From Flavobacterium panici (GTDB taxonomy: Bacteria > Bacteroidota > Bacteroidia > Flavobacteriales > Flavobacteriaceae): DNA of 64,000 nucleotides. The stretch lies in contig NZ_CAIJDE010000056.1 of the NCBI RefSeq assembly GCF_903819335.1, positions 1-64,000 on the forward strand, given 5' to 3'. Positions 61,209 through 64,000 of this stretch are shown here, in pieces. The notes under the pieces are model-generated. The model ran no database searches and was not told the origin of the DNA. It saw nothing but the letters and a program-made list of their open reading frames with translations. A program made the translations under genes and the position numbers. Each line of letters starts with the position of its first letter. The first letter of the stretch is position 1.

Positions 61209-62360
61209 ATGGAATTTGATTTTCTAGAGCCTTTAAATGATGGAATTTTAAAATTCATTAGTTCATTGTCTTCACAAGAACTGGGAAGTAAAATTGTTCT
61301 GCATACTCAGGATCAATTTCCGGATATTAGTAAAATTAACATTGCAATTGTTGGTGTTTTAGAAGACCGACGCAATATTAACATGGTTAATGAAGTTAAT
61401 CTTACTACGGTTCGTAAAAAGCTTTATGGAATGTTTCCCGGAAATTGGGACGCTTCAATTGCTGATTTAGGAGACATCCTTGCCGGAGATTCTGTAGAGG
61501 ATACTTATTTTGCAGTTAAGAAGGTAACTTCTGCATTAATTAAAAATAAAGTCATTCCTATAGTTCTAGGAGGTTCGCAGGATTTGACATACGCTTTATA
61601 TCGCGCATACGATGATTTAGAGCAAATGGTAAATATGGTTGCTGTAGATAACAGATTTGATTTTGGCAAAGAAGATGAAACCGTTTCGGCTAATTCATAC
61701 TTAACAAAAATCATAATTGATGAGCCTAATAATCTTTTCAATTACTGTAATATAGGATATCAAACGTACTATAATTCGCAGGAAGAAATTGATTTAATTG
61801 AAAAATTGTTTTTTGATGCTTACCGTTTGGGTGAAATCTCAAACAAAATAGCACTGGCAGAACCTGTTTTTAGAGATGCTGATTTAGTTAGTATCGATTT
61901 GAATTCGGTAAAGTCTTCAGCTTCAGGAAATTCTATTACATTTGAACCAAATGGTTTCAACGGAAAAGAGATTTGTTCTTTGGCAAGATATGCGGGAATT
62001 AGTGACAAGGTATCTTCTTTTGGAGTATTTAATCATAATAGTACAGCTGCAGAAGCGCCTATTATTGCTCAGATTGTTTGGTATTTTATTGAAGGATATC
62101 ATTATCGTTCAAAGGAATACCCATTTGGAAGCAGAACAAATTATTTAAAATATATTGTTCCTTTAGAAGAGGAAGAGCTGGTTTTTTATAAAAGTGATAA
62201 AACAGAGCGTTGGTGGATCGAGATTCCATTTGAAACAAACGGCAGCAATAAACTAAAAAGAAATACGTTATTACCGTGTTCTTATGAAGAATATTTGAGC
62301 GCTTGTAATCAGGAATTGCCAGAAAGATGGTGGAAAGCACAAAGAAAAAACGCTTTGTAG
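61209..62360 (+). CDS. arginase/formimidoylglutamase-fold protein with degenerate metal site
   Basis: A 383-aa protein of the ureohydrolase (arginase) fold, the type usually annotated formimidoylglutamase in this class. The three metal motifs are aligned but altered: GGSQD (121-125) where active enzymes have GGxHS, DNRFD (147-151) for DAHxD, and SIDLNS (228-233) for SxDxDx. Two His ligands and one Asp are lost, so catalysis is doubtful. It is tightly coupled to topA (three bases) and precedes gldK by 263 bp. A link to gliding/T9SS is inference from position only. Confidence 0.8.
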   Translation: MEFDFLEPLNDGILKFISSLSSQELGSKIVLHTQDQFPDISKINIAIVGVLEDRRNINMVNEVNLTTVRKKLYGMFPGNWDASIADLGDILAGDSVEDTYFAVKKVTSALIKNKVIPIVLGGSQDLTYALYRAYDDLEQMVNMVAVDNRFDFGKEDETVSANSYLTKIIIDEPNNLFNYCNIGYQTYYNSQEEIDLIEKLFFDAYRLGEISNKIALAEPVFRDADLVSIDLNSVKSSASGNSITFEPNGFNGKEICSLARYAGISDKVSSFGVFNHNSTAAEAPIIAQIVWYFIEGYHYRSKEYPFGSRTNYLKYIVPLEEEELVFYKSDKTERWWIEIPFETNGSNKLKRNTLLPCSYEEYLSACNQELPERWWKAQRKNAL

Positions 62361-62555
62361 AAGAAAATTTTAATGAAAATCTTAATTTTTTCAAGTTTTT
62401 CAAAATAATGTTAAAAAATTTAGTAAGATAAGGTTTATATATTATAAAATTTAACGTTTTACGTCGATTTTTTTAATCAGTTTGTCGATGAAATATTTTT
62501 TTTTTATTTTATTTAACATTATTTTTGAACGGTAAAATAAATTTCGCAAGTAGTA

Positions 62556-62586
62556 TTGTTTTTTAGATAAATAATAAATACGTTTA
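62556..62586 (+). promoter_or_regulatory. candidate gldK promoter
   Basis: TTG at 62556-62558, a 20-base spacer and TACGTTTA at 62579-62586 (seven of eight matches to TAnnTTTG) fit the Bacteroidota -33/-7 layout. It lies 37 bases before the gldK start. The rest of the gap, 62361-62555, is AT-rich with nothing clear. Confidence 0.5.
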
Positions 62587-62623
62587 CGGACTTTTAATAA
62601 TGAATAGATAATCCCAAATTTAT

Positions 62624-64000
62624 ATGAAGAAGTTTATTGCATTTGCAGCAATGTTAACACTAGTAATCGGCTGTGGTAAGTCAGGTGACAAAGGTGAATT
62701 AGTTGGTGTTACAGGAGGGAAATGGCATCCCGAGAAGCCTTATGGAATGACATTAGTTCCTGGTGGATCTTTTATCATGGGTAAATCAGACGCTGATTTA
62801 GCTAACGTAGAAGATGCTCCTACTAAAACAGTAACAGTTAGATCATTTTATATGGACGAAACTGAGATTACTAACAGTGAGTACCGTCAATTCGTAGAAT
62901 GGGTAAAAGATTCTACAATGAGAGTACGTCTTGCTATTTTGGCTGATGAAACTGGTCAAAAAAGTACTGGTGGTAAAGGTGCTAAAGGAGGAAGTATCGC
63001 TGATTATGCATTTAATGATTCTGAGCCGGATAAAATGACAGCTTACGATAAATACATGTATGATAACTACTATAGTGTAGGAACAAAAGATGATCCGTAT
63101 GCTGGTAGAAAATTAAACAAAAAAGTTAAGTTAATTAGAGATACTAAAGCTTATCCAGATGAGTATTATGCTGAAGTAATGGATTCTATGTATTTACCAA
63201 TTGAAGAATCATACAATGGTTTAAGAACAATTGACGTAAATAAATTGAAATTCCGTTATTCTTGGATGGATATTCAGGCTGCTGCAAAAGCTAAAGTTGG
63301 AAAAAGAAAAGACTTCGTTAAAACTGAGCAAGTTAGTGTTTACCCTGATACTACAGTTTGGATTAAAGATTTCGCATATTCATATAATGAGCCAATGCAT
63401 AATGATTATTTCTGGCATAAAGCTTATGGAGATTATCCAGTAGTAGGTGTAACTTGGAAACAAGCTAAAGCATTCTGTGCATGGAGAACCTTAAACAAAA
63501 ACAGCTACATTAAATCTAAGAAAAAAGGGCGTGACCTGGTTAACGCATTCAGACTTCCAACAGAAGCAGAATGGGAGTATGCTGCAAGAGGTGGTCTGGA
63601 GTCTGGAACTTATCCTTGGGGTGGTCCTTACACGAAGAGTGACAGAGGATGTTTCATGGCAAACTTCAAGCCTAACAGAGGAGATTATGCTGCCGATGAA
63701 GCTTTATATACTGTTGAAGCAAAATCTTACGAGCAAAACGGATACGGATTATATAACATGGCAGGAAACGTTTCAGAGTGGACAGATTCAGCTTATAATC
63801 CAAACGCATACGAGTATGTTTCTACAATGAACCCTAACGTAATTGACGGAAAGAACCAAAGAAAAGTGGTTCGTGGAGGTTCTTGGAAAGACGTTGCTTA
63901 TTTCCTACAAGTAAGTACTCGTGACCACGAATATGCTGATTCTGCAAGAAGTTATATCGGTTTCAGAACTGTACAAGATTACATGGGAACTCAAGTAACC
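62624..64000 (+). CDS. gldK: gliding motility/T9SS lipoprotein GldK (3' end outside the window)
   Basis: GldK forms, with GldN, the ring-like periplasmic/outer-membrane part of the type IX secretion system. The frame from ATG 62624 is open to the window end (459 codons) and must be almost complete. Signal and lipobox end at Cys17 (LVIGC). The body is a formylglycine-generating-enzyme-like fold: LVPGGSFIMGKSDADL, DETEITNSEYRQFVEW, FRLPTEAEWEYAARGG, NMAGNVSEWTDS and RKVVRGGSWKD. In this family the fold is structural, not catalytic. gldL, gldM and gldN are expected next. Confidence 0.95.
   Translation, partial: MKKFIAFAAMLTLVIGCGKSGDKGELVGVTGGKWHPEKPYGMTLVPGGSFIMGKSDADLANVEDAPTKTVTVRSFYMDETEITNSEYRQFVEWVKDSTMRVRLAILADETGQKSTGGKGAKGGSIADYAFNDSEPDKMTAYDKYMYDNYYSVGTKDDPYAGRKLNKKVKLIRDTKAYPDEYYAEVMDSMYLPIEESYNGLRTIDVNKLKFRYSWMDIQAAAKAKVGKRKDFVKTEQVSVYPDTTVWIKDFAYSYNEPMHNDYFWHKAYGDYPVVGVTWKQAKAFCAWRTLNKNSYIKSKKKGRDLVNAFRLPTEAEWEYAARGGLESGTYPWGGPYTKSDRGCFMANFKPNRGDYAADEALYTVEAKSYEQNGYGLYNMAGNVSEWTDSAYNPNAYEYVSTMNPNVIDGKNQRKVVRGGSWKDVAYFLQVSTRDHEYADSARSYIGFRTVQDYMGTQVT

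Noticed and set aside
63531-63830. Open frame of 99 codons near the window end
   Set aside because: It is a shifted reading of gldK, whose real frame is open from 62624 to the window end with all family motifs.

Overview
The window looks like a chromosomal segment of a Flavobacterium (Bacteroidota, Flavobacteriaceae), probably close to the F. johnsoniae group. The evidence is the gliding/type IX secretion genes gldB, gldC and gldK, the low GC content, weak or absent Shine-Dalgarno sequences, the Bacteroidota -7 promoter motif TAnnTTTG in front of several genes, a MurE carrying the meso-DAP motif, and a very long FtsZ. This assignment comes from reading the proteins, not from a database search.

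Layout. 1-6.9 kb: primase dnaG, a LuxR-type response regulator, nadE, gldBC, the ribosome-assembly GTPase gene yihA and an alpha/beta hydrolase. 7.1-24.4 kb: a nearly complete division and cell-wall (dcw) cluster, all on the plus strand: mraZ, rsmH, ftsL, ftsI, murE, mraY, murD, a four-helix-bundle insertion, ftsW, murG, murC, ftsQ, ftsA, ftsZ, then a GatB/YqeY-like gene and tRNA-Arg(TCG). 24.7-34.1 kb: an accessory stretch of small membrane and exported proteins, a DHFR-like reductase, a membrane LytTR regulator next to an acyltransferase, hydrolases, and DUF962 and DUF3754 proteins. 34.2-35.3 kb: a small divergent pair resembling phage control genes, one of them frameshifted in an A8 run. 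35.4-43.3 kb: a CxxCxGxG protein, a DoxX protein, a TonB-C protein, an unrecognised three-gene secreted/Ig-like operon, a LytS/LytR-type two-component pair and two small genes. 43.5-49.5 kb: a SulP transporter, AraC plus SDR, HxlR plus DoxX, and an exported phosphodiesterase. 49.8-58 kb, minus strand: groEL, groES, secG, an acidic-repeat TPR protein, lptE, a sigma54-type activator, a GxxExxY gene and miaB. 58.7-64 kb: topA, a degenerate arginase-fold gene and gldK, which runs off the end.

How the genes work together. The dcw cluster holds most of the cytoplasmic and lipid-linked steps of peptidoglycan synthesis (MurE, MurD, MurC, MraY, MurG) together with the septal machine (FtsL, FtsI, FtsW, FtsQ, FtsA, FtsZ). 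Its first gene, mraZ, is preceded by three TGGTA repeats in 10-bp phase that look like MraZ autoregulatory boxes. GldB and GldK are outer-membrane lipoproteins of the gliding/T9SS machinery.

The less ordinary content is mainly between genes. Two families of inverted repeats each occur both empty and flanking a small accessory gene (four-helix-bundle protein; GxxExxY protein). Other repeat families sit at 5.3, 12.4, 24.4, 45.1-45.5, 54.0 and 58.0-58.5 kb. The strongest candidates for new biology are these cargo-bearing inverted-repeat units, the secreted/Ig-like operon at 38.4-41.0 kb, the arginase-like protein with lost metal ligands beside gldK, and several readable regulatory sites (MraZ, LytTR, HxlR).
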